A DNA stretch of 64,000 nucleotides from Evansella caseinilytica (GCF_900107275.1 NZ_FNPI01000012.1:103891-167890), one strand, 5' to 3'. Shown: positions 35,500 through 45,039, numbered from the stretch's first letter. Numbers and translations: made by a program. The notes: generated by a model from the letters alone, not told the origin.

Positions 35500-37009
35500 A
35501 GCGCAGTTCGGAATGGTGATGAGCCTTGACAAGTGCATCGGCTGCCACACATGCAGCGTGACGTGCAACAACACATGGACAAACCGGCCGGGGGCAGAAT
35601 ATATGTGGTGGAATAACGTGGAAACAAAGCCCGGAATCGGTTATCCGAAGGGATGGGAAAACCAGGAGAAGAACAACGGCGGCTGGACGCTGAAAAATGG
35701 CAGGCTGGAGCTGAAAGCAGGGGGAAGGGCGAAGAAATTGGCGCAAATTTTTTATAACCCGGATTTAAATATGATCGATGATTTTTATGAGCCGTGGACA
35801 TATGATTATGAAACGCTCATTCACAGTCCGGAAAAAAAGCATCAGCCGGTGGCCAGGCCGAAATCGCAGTTGACCGGAGAGTACATGGAACTACAATGGG
35901 GACCGAACTGGGAGGATGACCTCGCCGGTGTCCATCAAACCGGGAAGCTGGACCCGAACATGCGCGGCTTGGAAGAGCAGGTGAAGCTGGAATACGAAGA
36001 AGCGTTCATGATGTATTTGCCTCGTATTTGTGAACATTGCATCAACCCGTCGTGCCTGTCTTCCTGTCCATCCGGCGCCATGTACAAACGGGATGAAGAC
36101 GGCATCGTACTGGTTGACCAGGATGCTTGCCGCAGCTGGAGATTTTGCATGTCCGGCTGTCCGTATAAAAAAGTGTACTTTAATTGGCAGACGAAAAAAG
36201 CGGAAAAATGTACTTTTTGCTTTCCGCGAATCGAAAACGGCGATCCGACGATTTGCTCGGAAACATGCGTCGGCCGCATACGGTATATCGGTATTGTTTT
36301 GTACGATGCTGACCGCGTGGAAGCGGCAGCCTCTGTAACAAATGAACAAGAATTGTACGAAGCGCAGCTGTCGCTTTTCCTTGATCCGTTTGATCCTGAA
36401 ATCATTGAGCAGGCAAAGAAGGACGGGATTGCGGAGGACTGGATTGAAGCGGCGCAGCAATCGCCGGTATACAAAATGGCGGTGAAACAGAAGATTGCTT
36501 TGCCTCTCCATCCGGAATACCGCACGTTGCCGATGGTATGGTACGTTCCGCCGTTGAGCCCGATCATGAATGCGTTAGAAGGACAGGTGGATGCTTTAGA
36601 TCCAAAAATGATGTTTCCAACGATTGAGCAAATGAGAATCCCGGTACAATATTTGGCCAATTTACTCAGTGCCGGGGACGAAGAGGTCATTAAAGTCGTT
36701 TTAAAAAAAATGGTAATTATGCGTCATGTGATGAGGGCAAAGCAGCTTCAGAAAGAATATGATTCGTCTCTTTTGCACATGACAGAGTTGTCGGAAGAAG
36801 AAATCGTCGATATGTATCGATTATTGGCCATCGGAAAATACGAAGATCGTTACGTTATTCCGAAAGCCCACCGGGAACAAGCCGGTAATATGTATTTCGG
36901 TCAAGGAATTGCGGGATACGATTTTATGCAGAATTGTCATGAATGTATGGGAGGCTCCGGCGCGTTGGAGGAAGAGTTTGAAGCAAGATGGAGGAAAAAC
37001 TATGGATAA
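35489..37009 (+). CDS. narH: Respiratory nitrate reductase beta subunit
   Basis: The protein has 506 residues. The TTG start overlaps the narG end by 11 bases, with AGAGGTGA upstream. Four cysteine clusters are visible: CIGCHTCSVTC near residue 16, CEHCINPSCLSSCP near 184, CRSWRFCMSGCP near 217, and CTFCFPRI...CSETCVGR near 245. The Trp in place of one Cys in the third group is typical of NarH and gives the 3Fe-4S cluster. It carries electrons from the NarI hemes to NarG. It overlaps narJ by eight bases. Confidence 0.97.
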   Translation: MKIKAQFGMVMSLDKCIGCHTCSVTCNNTWTNRPGAEYMWWNNVETKPGIGYPKGWENQEKNNGGWTLKNGRLELKAGGRAKKLAQIFYNPDLNMIDDFYEPWTYDYETLIHSPEKKHQPVARPKSQLTGEYMELQWGPNWEDDLAGVHQTGKLDPNMRGLEEQVKLEYEEAFMMYLPRICEHCINPSCLSSCPSGAMYKRDEDGIVLVDQDACRSWRFCMSGCPYKKVYFNWQTKKAEKCTFCFPRIENGDPTICSETCVGRIRYIGIVLYDADRVEAAASVTNEQELYEAQLSLFLDPFDPEIIEQAKKDGIAEDWIEAAQQSPVYKMAVKQKIALPLHPEYRTLPMVWYVPPLSPIMNALEGQVDALDPKMMFPTIEQMRIPVQYLANLLSAGDEEVIKVVLKKMVIMRHVMRAKQLQKEYDSSLLHMTELSEEEIVDMYRLLAIGKYEDRYVIPKAHREQAGNMYFGQGIAGYDFMQNCHECMGGSGALEEEFEARWRKNYG

Positions 37010-37541
37010 AACGCTGTATCTCTTTAAGCTGCTGTCTGTTTTGTTACAGTATCCGACCTGTTATCTCAGGGAAATCGCATTGTTGAAAGAAGAGTTGACA
37101 GGTATGTTGACGGCGGAAGATGTCGTTGTCAAAAAACATCTCGACACATTTTTTGCATACGTAGAATCCGGCAACGCGGAAGATATATGTGAAGAATATG
37201 TTCAGACATTTGATGTTGCCGAAAAAACAACCTTGTACTTAACGTATCCCATGTATGGCGATGAAAGAGAAAGGGGGGAAACCCTCGTAAAGCTGAAAGC
37301 GATGTATCGGGATTCTGATTGCTTTATCAAAGGGGAGGAGCTGCCTGATTATCTGCCGCTTATTCTGGAATATGTTTCCGTTGCTCCGCAAGAGGGAGCG
37401 GGGAAAGTATTGAAGCTTTTCAAAAAGCCGATTCATCAGCTGCAGCTGGAACTGGAATCTCAAAACAGTCCGTTCGCAGCGGTCATCGAGCTTGTCAAGT
37501 ATTTGCTCAATCAATGGCAGGCAACAGAAAAGGCTTCGTAA
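37002..37541 (+). CDS. narJ: Nitrate reductase assembly chaperone
   Basis: The protein has 179 residues; ATG 37002 follows GGAGGAAAAACT inside the narH end. It is an all-helical NarJ/TorD-type protein with the family stretch VQTFDVAEKTTLYLTY at about residues 65-80 and DYLPLILEYVS near 115. NarJ holds apo-NarG until the molybdenum cofactor is inserted and is not part of the final enzyme. It is followed not directly by narI, as is usual, but by a 303-bp MITE. Confidence 0.93.
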   Translation: MDKTLYLFKLLSVLLQYPTCYLREIALLKEELTGMLTAEDVVVKKHLDTFFAYVESGNAEDICEEYVQTFDVAEKTTLYLTYPMYGDERERGETLVKLKAMYRDSDCFIKGEELPDYLPLILEYVSVAPQEGAGKVLKLFKKPIHQLQLELESQNSPFAAVIELVKYLLNQWQATEKAS

Positions 37542-37585
37542 TCAAGCGAAAAATGCTGATGTACTCTTGATTTCGCTAAGTATAA

Positions 37586-37888
37586 GAGCGTGTTCAAAAA
37601 GGCAATGGTTCCGCACGATGCGCCCAATTCCACCTAAATGCTGTCCACGTCCTATGGGCAACGGCGGAATGTCACCATCCTGGTTCCGAGAAGCCACTCA
37701 GAGATGGCTTAAAAAGATTGCGTCGGCTCCACTCATTGTCTCTTCCTCTGCCAGTATTTCACTGGTGTTGGTCCAAGTGCCATCGCGCGCGATGGCACAA
37801 TGAGACAGTTCGCAGTTTCTCAGTGAAGAATGGCTCGTTGCTTCGAGTTTGTTCAAAAAGATAAAAAACAATCTTTTTGAACAAACAC
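37586..37888 (-). mobile_element. MITE copy 7, between narJ and narI
   Basis: The 303-bp element runs from GAGCGTGTTCAAAAAGG to the complement of GTGTTTGTTCAAAAAGA. The flanks are TATAA (37581-37585) and TATAT (37889-37893), a duplication with one change. Its hairpin end lies at about 37846-37888, facing narI. It separates narI from the rest of its operon. Confidence 0.88.
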
Positions 37889-37973
37889 TATATGAAAGTC
37901 TAAATTGAATCATTCGGAAAGCTGTCTAGCTGCTTGAAAGACGCTTCCGCTTTTTTAAAAGGAGGTTGAAAGG

Positions 37974-38675
37974 ATGACACTGACACTGTTGGACCAATTT
38001 TTATGGATTGTAATCCCGTACATGACGTTAACAATTTTCGTCGTTGGTCATATATACCGGTATCAAAAAGATCAGTTTGGCTGGTCTGCGGGATCAAGCC
38101 AATTTTTGGAGAGCAGGCAGTTAAAATGGGGGAGCAACCTGTTTCACTTCGGGATCATTCTTGTGTTTTTCGGACACGTAGCCGGGTTGCTCGTACCAGA
38201 GGGAGTTTATTCAACAATTGGAATTACGAAAGGACTGTATCATTTAGGTGCTGTCTGGATCGGGGGCGGTGCAGGAATCATTACTTTAGGGGGGATTATC
38301 ATCCTCGCAAAACGGCGGGGTGGAAACAAGCGGATAAGAAGAGGCAGTTCCGCAAGTGATATTGTGGTGCTTACAGCACTGATTTTTGTCATTGTTTCCG
38401 GCTTCACGAATACAATCGGTTACGCTGTTACCGGCGGCGATTTTGATTACCGGACAACGATTGGTCCATGGCTCAGGGGGATACTGACATTCCGGCCGGA
38501 TGCTGCTTTAATGGTAGGAATTCCAAGGGGCTTTCAAATTCATGTCATTGCTTCGTTTTTCCTGTTTGCCTATTGGCCGTTTTCCCGTCTCGTTCATGTA
38601 TGGAGCCTGCCCCTTGAATACTTAAAACGCCGCTATATCGTTTACAGAAAGCTAAATTCCGAGAATGTAAAGTGA
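37974..38675 (+). CDS. narI: Respiratory nitrate reductase gamma subunit (cytochrome b)
   Basis: The protein has 233 residues; the ATG follows AAAAGGAGGTTGAAAGG. Five membrane helices are visible. Conserved heme-ligand histidines are in LFHFGIILVFFGHVAGLL (residues about 50-67), and in IPRGFQIHVIASF and RLVHVWSLP near the end. NarI oxidises menaquinol at the outer side and passes electrons to NarH. The ribosome binding site is strong, so translation is independent even though a MITE lies upstream. Confidence 0.95.
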   Translation: MTLTLLDQFLWIVIPYMTLTIFVVGHIYRYQKDQFGWSAGSSQFLESRQLKWGSNLFHFGIILVFFGHVAGLLVPEGVYSTIGITKGLYHLGAVWIGGGAGIITLGGIIILAKRRGGNKRIRRGSSASDIVVLTALIFVIVSGFTNTIGYAVTGGDFDYRTTIGPWLRGILTFRPDAALMVGIPRGFQIHVIASFFLFAYWPFSRLVHVWSLPLEYLKRRYIVYRKLNSENVK

Positions 38676-38756
38676 AACGAGGCGTGATTATTTTTCTTTA
38701 TGCTCATAATCAAACAGCGAAGAGCAGCATTGTTTTTCTACAGCAACGGCACAAGT

Positions 38757-38795
38757 GGCAAGGAAGCGGAAATCTTTTTTACTCCTTTCCTTGCC
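38757..38795. terminator. Hairpin between narI and the hemerythrin gene
   Basis: GGCAAGGAA pairs with TTCCTTGCC around a 21-base loop containing a T run. It lies between two convergent genes and may serve both. Confidence 0.5.
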
Positions 38796-38809
38796 TTTCA
38801 CATTGTCCA

Positions 38810-39232
38810 TCAATGATGCTCCAGTGGTAAATAGTTTTCCTCTTCCCGGCTGTGAAGCTGGACTAATACATAGACGGCTTTGAACCGGTCGATGACTTCT
38901 TCTGTCACACTGCTGTCATCCAGCATTGTTTTGGTCTCCTTCACGAGGATGCGAATGAGTTCATGATCACGGATGAGTTTCGTAATCGTTTCCTGTAAAT
39001 CAGGACGCTGTTTTTTGATATCCAAATATAAGCCTTCTTCCTCTGCATCGGCATGCGCCAGTATCCTCGTTTCCCAATGCTCGATCAGCGCGGCCGCCGC
39101 AATTTTCGCATGCTTTTCCTGCTTTTTTTTATACACATCCTCAAGCAGTGTCATAATGTCTCTGCCTTCTGTCACCGCTCCGTCATGAATGGATTTGTGT
39201 GAATGTAGTTTTCGCAATGCCGGACCTGACAT
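38810..39232 (-). CDS. Hemerythrin-like HHE domain protein
   Basis: The protein has 140 residues; ATG follows GGAGGGTGAGCACCT. It is an all-helical protein with candidate iron ligands HSHKSIHDG (residues 10-18), HWETRILAHADAEEEGLY (His about 52 and 60, Glu about 64), IRDHELIR (His about 90) and LHSREEENYL (His about 126, Glu nearby). Hemerythrin-like domains bind a di-iron site and serve in oxygen or nitric oxide sensing, storage or iron-sulfur repair. Its place between narI and narK suggests a role in nitrosative stress during nitrate respiration, which is inferred only. Confidence 0.8.
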   Translation of the reverse strand: MSGPALRKLHSHKSIHDGAVTEGRDIMTLLEDVYKKKQEKHAKIAAAALIEHWETRILAHADAEEEGLYLDIKKQRPDLQETITKLIRDHELIRILVKETKTMLDDSSVTEEVIDRFKAVYVLVQLHSREEENYLPLEHH

Positions 39233-39372
39233 AGGTGCTCACCCTCCTTGTTTTGTTGAAAAAAAATACAGTGTCTGTCATTCTCCGTTTTTACAGGCTG
39301 ATAAAGAATAGACATCTCACTGTTAGAAAGTATTGACCTGTTGCTTTCATGTTAAACTAATACCGTTGGATA

Positions 39373-40797
39373 TCAGTGTCCGCTTTCCGGCTCTCTTAAA
39401 AAAATGACGCAGTAAACAAAGCTTAACAGTGCTCCCGATGCCAGGATAAAAAAGAATTGATTTGGCGTAACAAATGTGTATAAGGTCAAATAAATAACGG
39501 CACCGACGTTGCCGTAAGCGCCGGCCATGCCAGAGATTTGCCCTGTTAATCGTTTTTTTATCAGCGGGATGATGGCGAAGGTTGCGCCTTCCGCTCCTTG
39601 AATAAAAAACGAAGTAAAAATCGTCGCGGCAATTGCCAAAGGAATCGGCCATGCAGATGTGATAAGCCCCATCAAGATCAGCCCGATGACGATGCCGGCA
39701 ATATAAATAAGCATCACAGCTTTTCGGCTTTTCATGCGATCGGAAAACCATCCGCCCAAAGGTCTTGCCAGGAGATTGACAAAAGCAAACGAGGAAGCAA
39801 TGAGCCCTGCCTGTGTTGCAGAGAGATGAAAGGTGGTCAAGAAAAACAGCGGAAGCATTGAGACGATCGCCAGTTCTGCGCCGAAATTGGCAAAGTAAGT
39901 TGTGTTGAGAGCAGCGACATTTTGAAATCTGTATTTGTCAGCTTCTGTCACCCCCGCTTTCAAGCGGGGAATATTCACCCTTAATGTTTGAAATGCTTGA
40001 TAGAAAAAATTTAATATGATCAAGACAGCTATCAGATATGCTGCACTGCGATTGATAAAACCGAGCATGTATATTTTCCAGGCGACGATTCCGAGGGCTG
40101 CGAATAGAGGAACGGTCCAAATGATTAACAGGATCATATCACGCCAACTGCTCACTTCCAGTGCAGCGATTTTTTTCGGTTTTTCATATACTTTTCCCGG
40201 CGGCGTATCAGAAGCTGTGAAGAAAAAAATGGCGCCGTAAGCGACGCAGAGCACTCCGCTGAATGCCACCGCATAGCGCCAGCCTATTTCTGGAGGGAAC
40301 AACGTTGTCGCAATAAAAGGCAAAGTCATGGCTGCAAATGCGGAGCCAAAGTTGCCGAATCCGGCGTAGAAGCCTTCTGCAAATCCGACTTTTTCGGGAG
40401 GATACCATTCAGCTACAAGTCTGATGCCGACAACAAAGCTGGCGCCGATACCGCTGATGAGCAGCCGGGAGACGGCCAGCTGCGCCCAAGTCGTGCCAAA
40501 GGCAAACAGGAAGATAGGGGCGGACATCGTTACAAGCAGCAGCGAAAAAACGATCCTCGGTCCGAATTTATCCAGCAGCATCCCGATAACCATTCGTGCG
40601 GGAATCGTCAAGGCTACATTCAGGATGAGCAATGTGGATATATGATCCAACGTCAGCCACTCCACCGTTTCCACCATTGTGTTGGCCAGCGGCGCCATAT
40701 TAAACCAGGCGTAAAACGACACAAAAAATGCGATCCATGTTAAGTGCAGTATTTGAATGTGCCGGTTGTGCAGTGCGAAAAGTTCATTTGGTCGCAT
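39373..40797 (-). CDS. narK: Nitrate/nitrite MFS transporter, NarK family
   Basis: The protein has 474 residues and 12 membrane segments; the ATG follows GGGGAT. Family features include the early Arg in IPARMVIGMLLDKFGPR (residues about 66-82), the NNP-type stretches GFAEGFYAGFGNFGSAF (about 140) and ISGMAGAYGNVGAVIYL (about 430), and the second Arg in ARPLGGWFSDR. NarK-type carriers import nitrate or exchange it for nitrite. The middle loop between helices 6 and 7 is basic and longer than usual. It faces away from narGHJI but clearly belongs to the same pathway. Confidence 0.93.
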   Translation of the reverse strand: MRPNELFALHNRHIQILHLTWIAFFVSFYAWFNMAPLANTMVETVEWLTLDHISTLLILNVALTIPARMVIGMLLDKFGPRIVFSLLLVTMSAPIFLFAFGTTWAQLAVSRLLISGIGASFVVGIRLVAEWYPPEKVGFAEGFYAGFGNFGSAFAAMTLPFIATTLFPPEIGWRYAVAFSGVLCVAYGAIFFFTASDTPPGKVYEKPKKIAALEVSSWRDMILLIIWTVPLFAALGIVAWKIYMLGFINRSAAYLIAVLIILNFFYQAFQTLRVNIPRLKAGVTEADKYRFQNVAALNTTYFANFGAELAIVSMLPLFFLTTFHLSATQAGLIASSFAFVNLLARPLGGWFSDRMKSRKAVMLIYIAGIVIGLILMGLITSAWPIPLAIAATIFTSFFIQGAEGATFAIIPLIKKRLTGQISGMAGAYGNVGAVIYLTLYTFVTPNQFFFILASGALLSFVYCVIFLREPESGH

Positions 40798-41081
40798 TTT
40801 TATCCCCTTTCAAATGCTTGGTATCTTCGTTATTTTCTATCTTAAAAGGTGGTTCTATGTATTTTTTGCAAAAATGTTGTTTCAGTTATTGCATAATGTG
40901 AAAAATTTCTTTTGCCGATGTCGCCTGATCTGGTCATGCAACAGTTATAACGTGTCGTTATGTATGAATGGATGGAAAAAGTCAGTTCCATATCAAATGG
41001 ATTATCAAGAGTGGAAGCATATGTTACACTGGGATTAGCAATATTCGTGAGTATAGTTAGAGGCTTTTGGAGGTGTTATGA
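40798..41081. other. Divergent intergenic region of narK and a small membrane protein
   Basis: About 280 AT-rich bases that must hold the narK promoter. TGTGAAAAATTTCTTT near 40895 is a partial match (7 of 10 defined bases) to an Fnr/Crp-type TGTGA-N6-TCACA site. This is too weak to list as a site. Confidence 0.3.
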
Positions 41082-41267
41082 TTGAATTGGTTCATCGGTA
41101 TAGCTGTATGTTTCGCGGTAATGATGTATGTAGCGATGGAAGTGGCGACTTTTGAAGACAGGGGGAGAGGCTTTTCTTCCTATTTTCAGGCGCTTAAACA
41201 TGCTTTCCTTTTCGTGCTCCCGCTATTTGCAATCAGCGGAGTCATTTATTACGTCTTTGTAAATTAA
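41082..41267 (+). CDS. Small membrane protein with two spans, unknown
   Basis: The protein has 61 residues and starts with TTG eight bases after GGAGG. Helix one is FIGIAVCFAVMMYVAMEVA and helix two FLFVLPLFAISGVIYYVFV, joined by a polar loop EDRGRGFSSY. No family was recognised. It ends about 30 bases before the tRNA-Sec 3' end, on the opposite strand. Confidence 0.6.
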   Translation: MNWFIGIAVCFAVMMYVAMEVATFEDRGRGFSSYFQALKHAFLFVLPLFAISGVIYYVFVN

Positions 41268-41297
41268 AAATCAGCGTGGGGTGGAGGGAGTGGGGAG

Positions 41298-41394
41298 TGG
41301 CGGGACCGTCTGGGAATCGAACCCAGCAGAGACGTCACGCGCCTCTCGGAAAGTGTTGAAGACCTCGAAGGACACCAGTACCTTTGCCGGCCCC
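41298..41394 (-). tRNA. selC: tRNA-Sec (UCA anticodon)
   Basis: The 97-base RNA on the minus strand begins GGGGCCGG and ends with GGUCCC-G-CCA, giving a seven-pair acceptor stem plus one mismatch at pair eight. The T arm is CUGGG-UUCGAUU-CCCAG. The anticodon loop is CUUCAAC with UCA at 41357-41359 (plus strand TGA). The variable arm is long (AGAGGC-GCGUGAC-GUCUCU, six pairs), typical of tRNA-Sec. It is first charged with serine, then converted by SelA, and delivered by SelB; both genes are in this window, as is selD. The CCA is encoded. Confidence 0.93.
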
Positions 41395-41420
41395 GTAGCA
41401 GGCTGATACAAATCCAGTAT

Positions 41421-41449
41421 ATTATAGTATGCTTATTCCCTTTTGACAA
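41421..41449 (-). promoter_or_regulatory. Sigma-A promoter of selC
   Basis: On the minus strand TTGTCA and TATAAT are spaced by exactly 17 bases, 27 bases before the tRNA 5' end. This near-perfect promoter suggests constitutive selC expression. Confidence 0.8.
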
Positions 41450-41726
41450 GCTTTGTGGTGGTGTAGATTGCTAGGCACATTTTACGTCATATCACCTTTC
41501 GCTAAATGAAGAAACATTGTACGGCTGGCTGCTCACTGCTTAGGTTATTTCGTATGCGGAAAAAGATACAGCGGTGAGCTGGAATCGGGCCGGAAGAGGT
41601 GAGCATGAGCGGCGAAGTGTCCCGAACACATCCGCTAACGGGATAGTTTTGATCCGAAAGAAAGCAGAGCTGACCATTACGCGGAAACAGCCGGCTGATG
41701 ACGGCGGTTTATTGCTCCGCCGCCGC
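41450..41726. other. Intergenic stretch upstream of selC and downstream of aapP
   Basis: About 280 bases. Apart from the selC promoter at its left edge, no gene or clear terminator was seen; open frames here lack ribosome binding sites. Confidence 0.35.
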
Positions 41727-42509
41727 TTATAAAATTTGTGATAAAAACAGCTTTGTCCGGTCGTGCTTTGGGTTATCAAACAATTCTCCGGGTGTTCCTG
41801 ATTCGATGATTTCCCCGTAATCAAACAGGACGATTCGATCGGCCACTTCTCTGGCAAAGTTCATTTCGTGGGTGACGACAACCATGGTCATTCCCGTTCC
41901 CGCCAGCTCCTTCATCACATCGAGCACTTCCTTGATCATTTCCGGGTCCAGCGCAGAAGTAGGTTCGTCAAACAGCATGATTTTCGGCTGCATCGCCAAG
42001 GCTCTGGCAATCGCCACCCGCTGCTGCTGGCCGCCGGAGAGCTGCCCGGGATATTTATTCGCCTGTTCCGGAATACCGACTCGTTTCAACAGCTCCAGCG
42101 CCGTTTTTTCCACCTTATCCTTTGGCCATTTTCTCACCCAAATCGGCGCCAGCATAATGTTCTTTAAGATCGTCATGTGTGGGAAGAGGTTGAATTGCTG
42201 GAATACCATCCCCGTTTCTTTCCGGATTGTTTCGATATTGCCGGCATCGTCGGTCAACGTCGTCCCGTCGATTGTAATTGAGCCTTGCTGGATTTCTTCC
42301 AATGCGTTTAACGTCCGGATAAAGGTGGATTTTCCCGAGCCCGACGGACCGAGGATGACAAGAACCTCGCCTTTTTTCACCGTTAAATCGACGTTTTTCA
42401 GCACATGCAGCTCTCCGAACCACTTGTTGACATCTTTACATTCAATCATTGTTTCCCGTTGTTCCAGAGGTGTATTGTCTGCGGATTTCTTCGGCATTAA
42501 CGTTGACAT
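41727..42509 (-). CDS. aapP: General amino acid ABC transporter, ATP-binding protein
   Basis: The protein has 260 residues. ATG 42509 is chosen behind AAAGGGA; a longer frame has no site. Walker A is GPSGSGKST (about residue 53), Q-loop [11 protein letters not shown], signature LSGGQQQR, Walker [13 protein letters not shown], and H-loop VTHEM. These motifs, with [20 protein letters not shown] near the end, mark the GlnQ/AapP group of polar amino acid importers. It is the last gene of a J-Q-M-P set, in the order known for the Aap transporter of alpha-proteobacteria. Confidence 0.93.
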   Translation of the reverse strand: MSTLMPKKSADNTPLEQRETMIECKDVNKWFGELHVLKNVDLTVKKGEVLVILGPSGSGKSTFIRTLNALEEIQQGSITIDGTTLTDDAGNIETIRKETGMVFQQFNLFPHMTILKNIMLAPIWVRKWPKDKVEKTALELLKRVGIPEQANKYPGQLSGGQQQRVAIARALAMQPKIMLFDEPTSALDPEMIKEVLDVMKELAGTGMTMVVVTHEMNFAREVADRIVLFDYGEIIESGTPGELFDNPKHDRTKLFLSQIL

Positions 42510-42664
42510 AGAGCAATCGTCCCTTTCTTTTTTGAGCTGTTGGCAGAAAGACAAGCACGTTTAGGACACTGTTTTGTCATCAAGCAGAAACACGTTCTAG
42601 GCTACTGCGCCAAGCGTAACGGAAGGTAGTACCCGCGCCCGGCTGCTATATTTGCCGCCATTTT

Positions 42665-43867
42665 TTACCGTTCGCCGACTCCTAACGACCTTTCCAATCT
42701 GCGGCTGACGTAGGAAAGCATGGAGCAGAAAACAAAGAAAACGGCAGCGACAAAGAGAAACAGCTCCATCTCTTTTCCTAAAAATGTCGGGTTTTTCGCG
42801 ACATTCTGCGCCATCCCGAGAATGTCGATGATCCCGACAATCGTTACCAATGTCGTATCCTTAAAGATCGCAATAAACTGTCCGACCATCGCCGGAATAA
42901 CGGCTCGCAGCGCCTGTGGTAGGATGATAAAAAATGTCATCAGCGGGGTGCTGAAGCCCAGGGCATGAGATGCTTCGTATTGTCCGGACGGAATCGACTG
43001 CAAGCCGCCACGCACATTTTCTGCCAGGTAGGCAGCGCTGAACAATGTCATCCCGATCATCGCCCGCACAGCATTATTCAATTCAATGCCTTGCCCGAGA
43101 AAAAGCGGCACCATAAGCTGCGCTACATAAAGAATCGTTATTAACGGTATTCCGCGGATAAATTCAATATAGCAAACGCAGAAATATTTAATGGCCGGCA
43201 GCCTGCTCCGTCTTCCCAATGCGAGAAGCACTCCGAGCGGGAAGGAGGCGACAATGGCCACGACAGCCAGCAGCAGTGTCAATAAAAAGCCGCCCCATAA
43301 ATTTGTGCCGACTTTAGGCAGGATACCGAAACCGCTTAAGAGAAAAATCGTCACCGGAAACAGCATCAGCCAGCTGAACAGCACCGTTTTTTTCAACGGG
43401 AGCTTTTTTCCGCCGAAATAACCGCAAACCAAAACGAGCAGACTTGCCGCATTCCAGATCTTTGCTTCCACAGAAACAAACGGTAGGGCGAGGCAAAGTG
43501 CCAACAAACCGGCGAAAAAAAGTCCAAGCTGCGTCATCGTCCCGTTCCATATTCCGGATGAGAAACCGGTTAGCAGTGAAAGGAGAAAGATGCACAGGAA
43601 GACCCGCCACAATTCCGCATTAGGATATTGTCCTGCCAGCAACAGCTTCAAGTGAACGGAAACAACCGTCCAATCGGCGGAAAACAATACCCAGCTTAAA
43701 ATTACTTTGAAGAGAAAAAACAGAAGAATCGTTAATGCAATTGTAAAAAATGTGTTAAGCCAGCTGCTGAACATATTGTCTTTCAGCCATTTTTGCACTG
43801 TCCTGTTTTTTTTCGGCGCTTGAAGCACTGTAGTTTCTTTCATTATATCTGCTTGATTCACACCCAT
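42665..43867 (-). CDS. aapM: General amino acid ABC transporter permease, AapM type
   Basis: The protein has 400 residues from ATG 43867, which overlaps the aapQ stop in TGATG; a GTG two codons later is also possible given the AGAGGTGAT site. Helices are numerous: a long N-terminal region of about 190 residues with extra helices, then the core permease domain with the EAA-like loop EASHALGFSTPLMTFFIILP at about residues 300-319 and FKDTTLVTIVGIIDI. Extra N-terminal helices distinguish the AapM/BztC group from short GlnP types. It builds the channel with AapQ. Confidence 0.92.
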   Translation of the reverse strand: MGVNQADIMKETTVLQAPKKNRTVQKWLKDNMFSSWLNTFFTIALTILLFFLFKVILSWVLFSADWTVVSVHLKLLLAGQYPNAELWRVFLCIFLLSLLTGFSSGIWNGTMTQLGLFFAGLLALCLALPFVSVEAKIWNAASLLVLVCGYFGGKKLPLKKTVLFSWLMLFPVTIFLLSGFGILPKVGTNLWGGFLLTLLLAVVAIVASFPLGVLLALGRRSRLPAIKYFCVCYIEFIRGIPLITILYVAQLMVPLFLGQGIELNNAVRAMIGMTLFSAAYLAENVRGGLQSIPSGQYEASHALGFSTPLMTFFIILPQALRAVIPAMVGQFIAIFKDTTLVTIVGIIDILGMAQNVAKNPTFLGKEMELFLFVAAVFFVFCSMLSYVSRRLERSLGVGER

Positions 43868-45039
43868 CACCTCTCTGCCAGCTGCGTATATTTGTTAAAG
43901 ATGTTCATGAAGAGGGACGTCAGCAAGCTGACGGTTAAATAGCAGATGATCATGATCGTAATCATCTGAATGGCGCGTCCGGATTGATTTAAAATCGTAT
44001 TCCCCACATGAACGATTTCCGGATAACCGACGGCAACAGCGAGGCTGGAGTTTTTCGTCAAATTCAAGTATTGACTTGTCAGCGGCGGAATAATGATCCG
44101 GAACGCCTGCGGAAAGACAACGAGACGCAACGTAGTGGAGCTTTTTAAGCCCAAGGCTTGCGCCGCTTCCAGCTGTCCTTTGCTTACGCCCATAATGCCG
44201 GCGCGGACAATTTCCGCGATAAACGCGGAGGTGTACATGACAAGAGCAATCAGCACCGATGCGAAGCTCGGGGAAATGACAAAGCCGCCGGCAAAGCTGC
44301 GGCCGTTAGGATTCACTTCCGGCATCGTGACGTGAAACGGGCCTGCTGAAGTAAGCAGGAGGGGAACGATCATTGCCGCTGCTGTTACTCCGACAGCCCA
44401 TAATGACGGATATTTCCTCTTGCCTGTTTCCGTCTGCAGCTTGAGCCGCCATTTCCAGACGGTGATTGCCAGCAGTATTGCGGTTGCCACACAGACGAGC
44501 CATATCCAAGTGGCCGATGTGGTCTGAAACCAGGGAATAGCGATTCCGCGGTTGCTGAAAAAAACCGTTCCGGCAAAAACATAGCTGTTTTCTATCAGCG
44601 GCAGCATTAAAAACACGGCCGAGAACCAAATAATCATTTGTACCAAAAGGGGAGTGTTCCGGAATATCTCCACAAACACTTTCGAGGTATTTCTGACCAG
44701 CCAGTTATTCGACAACCTGGCAATACCTAATATGACGCCGAGGATGGTAGCAAACATAATACCGAGCACAGCTACCCGGAGCGTGTTGAAAAGGCCGACG
44801 AGTATTGCCCGGCTGTATGGATCCGTCGCCGAATAATCTATCAATTTGTCGCCGGAAATATCAAAGGAAGCCGTAGACTGAAGAAACCCGAAATCTAACG
44901 GCAACCCAAGCCGTTTCAGACCGGTCAGCGCGTTATTTATAAAGTAAAATAAACAAATTCCGGCAATGACAACAAAGAGCAGTTGCAGCAATACCGGTTT
45001 GAACCGTCTGCTTCTCCAAAAAGGAGCCGTGTTGTTCAT
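43867..45039 (-). CDS. aapQ: General amino acid ABC transporter permease, AapQ type
   Basis: The protein has 390 residues; ATG follows GAGGTGACCTCAGA. It has a split permease domain with an early block (LVGLFNTLRVAVLGIMFATI, then VEIFRNTPLLVQM near residue 126) and a late block with the EAA loop LEAAQALGLKSSTTLRLVVF. A long insert of about 100 residues lies in between, as in AapQ/BztB. It pairs with AapM. An R2 repeat lies between it and the binding protein gene upstream. Confidence 0.92.
   Translation of the reverse strand: MNNTAPFWRSRRFKPVLLQLLFVVIAGICLFYFINNALTGLKRLGLPLDFGFLQSTASFDISGDKLIDYSATDPYSRAILVGLFNTLRVAVLGIMFATILGVILGIARLSNNWLVRNTSKVFVEIFRNTPLLVQMIIWFSAVFLMLPLIENSYVFAGTVFFSNRGIAIPWFQTTSATWIWLVCVATAILLAITVWKWRLKLQTETGKRKYPSLWAVGVTAAAMIVPLLLTSAGPFHVTMPEVNPNGRSFAGGFVISPSFASVLIALVMYTSAFIAEIVRAGIMGVSKGQLEAAQALGLKSSTTLRLVVFPQAFRIIIPPLTSQYLNLTKNSSLAVAVGYPEIVHVGNTILNQSGRAIQMITIMIICYLTVSLLTSLFMNIFNKYTQLAER

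Noticed and set aside
40880..40920. Fnr box upstream of narK
   Set aside because: TGTGAAAAATTTCTTT matches only 7 of 10 defined positions.
41540..41857. 105-codon minus-strand frame next to aapP
   Set aside because: It overlaps the aapP coding region in another frame and has no ribosome binding site.
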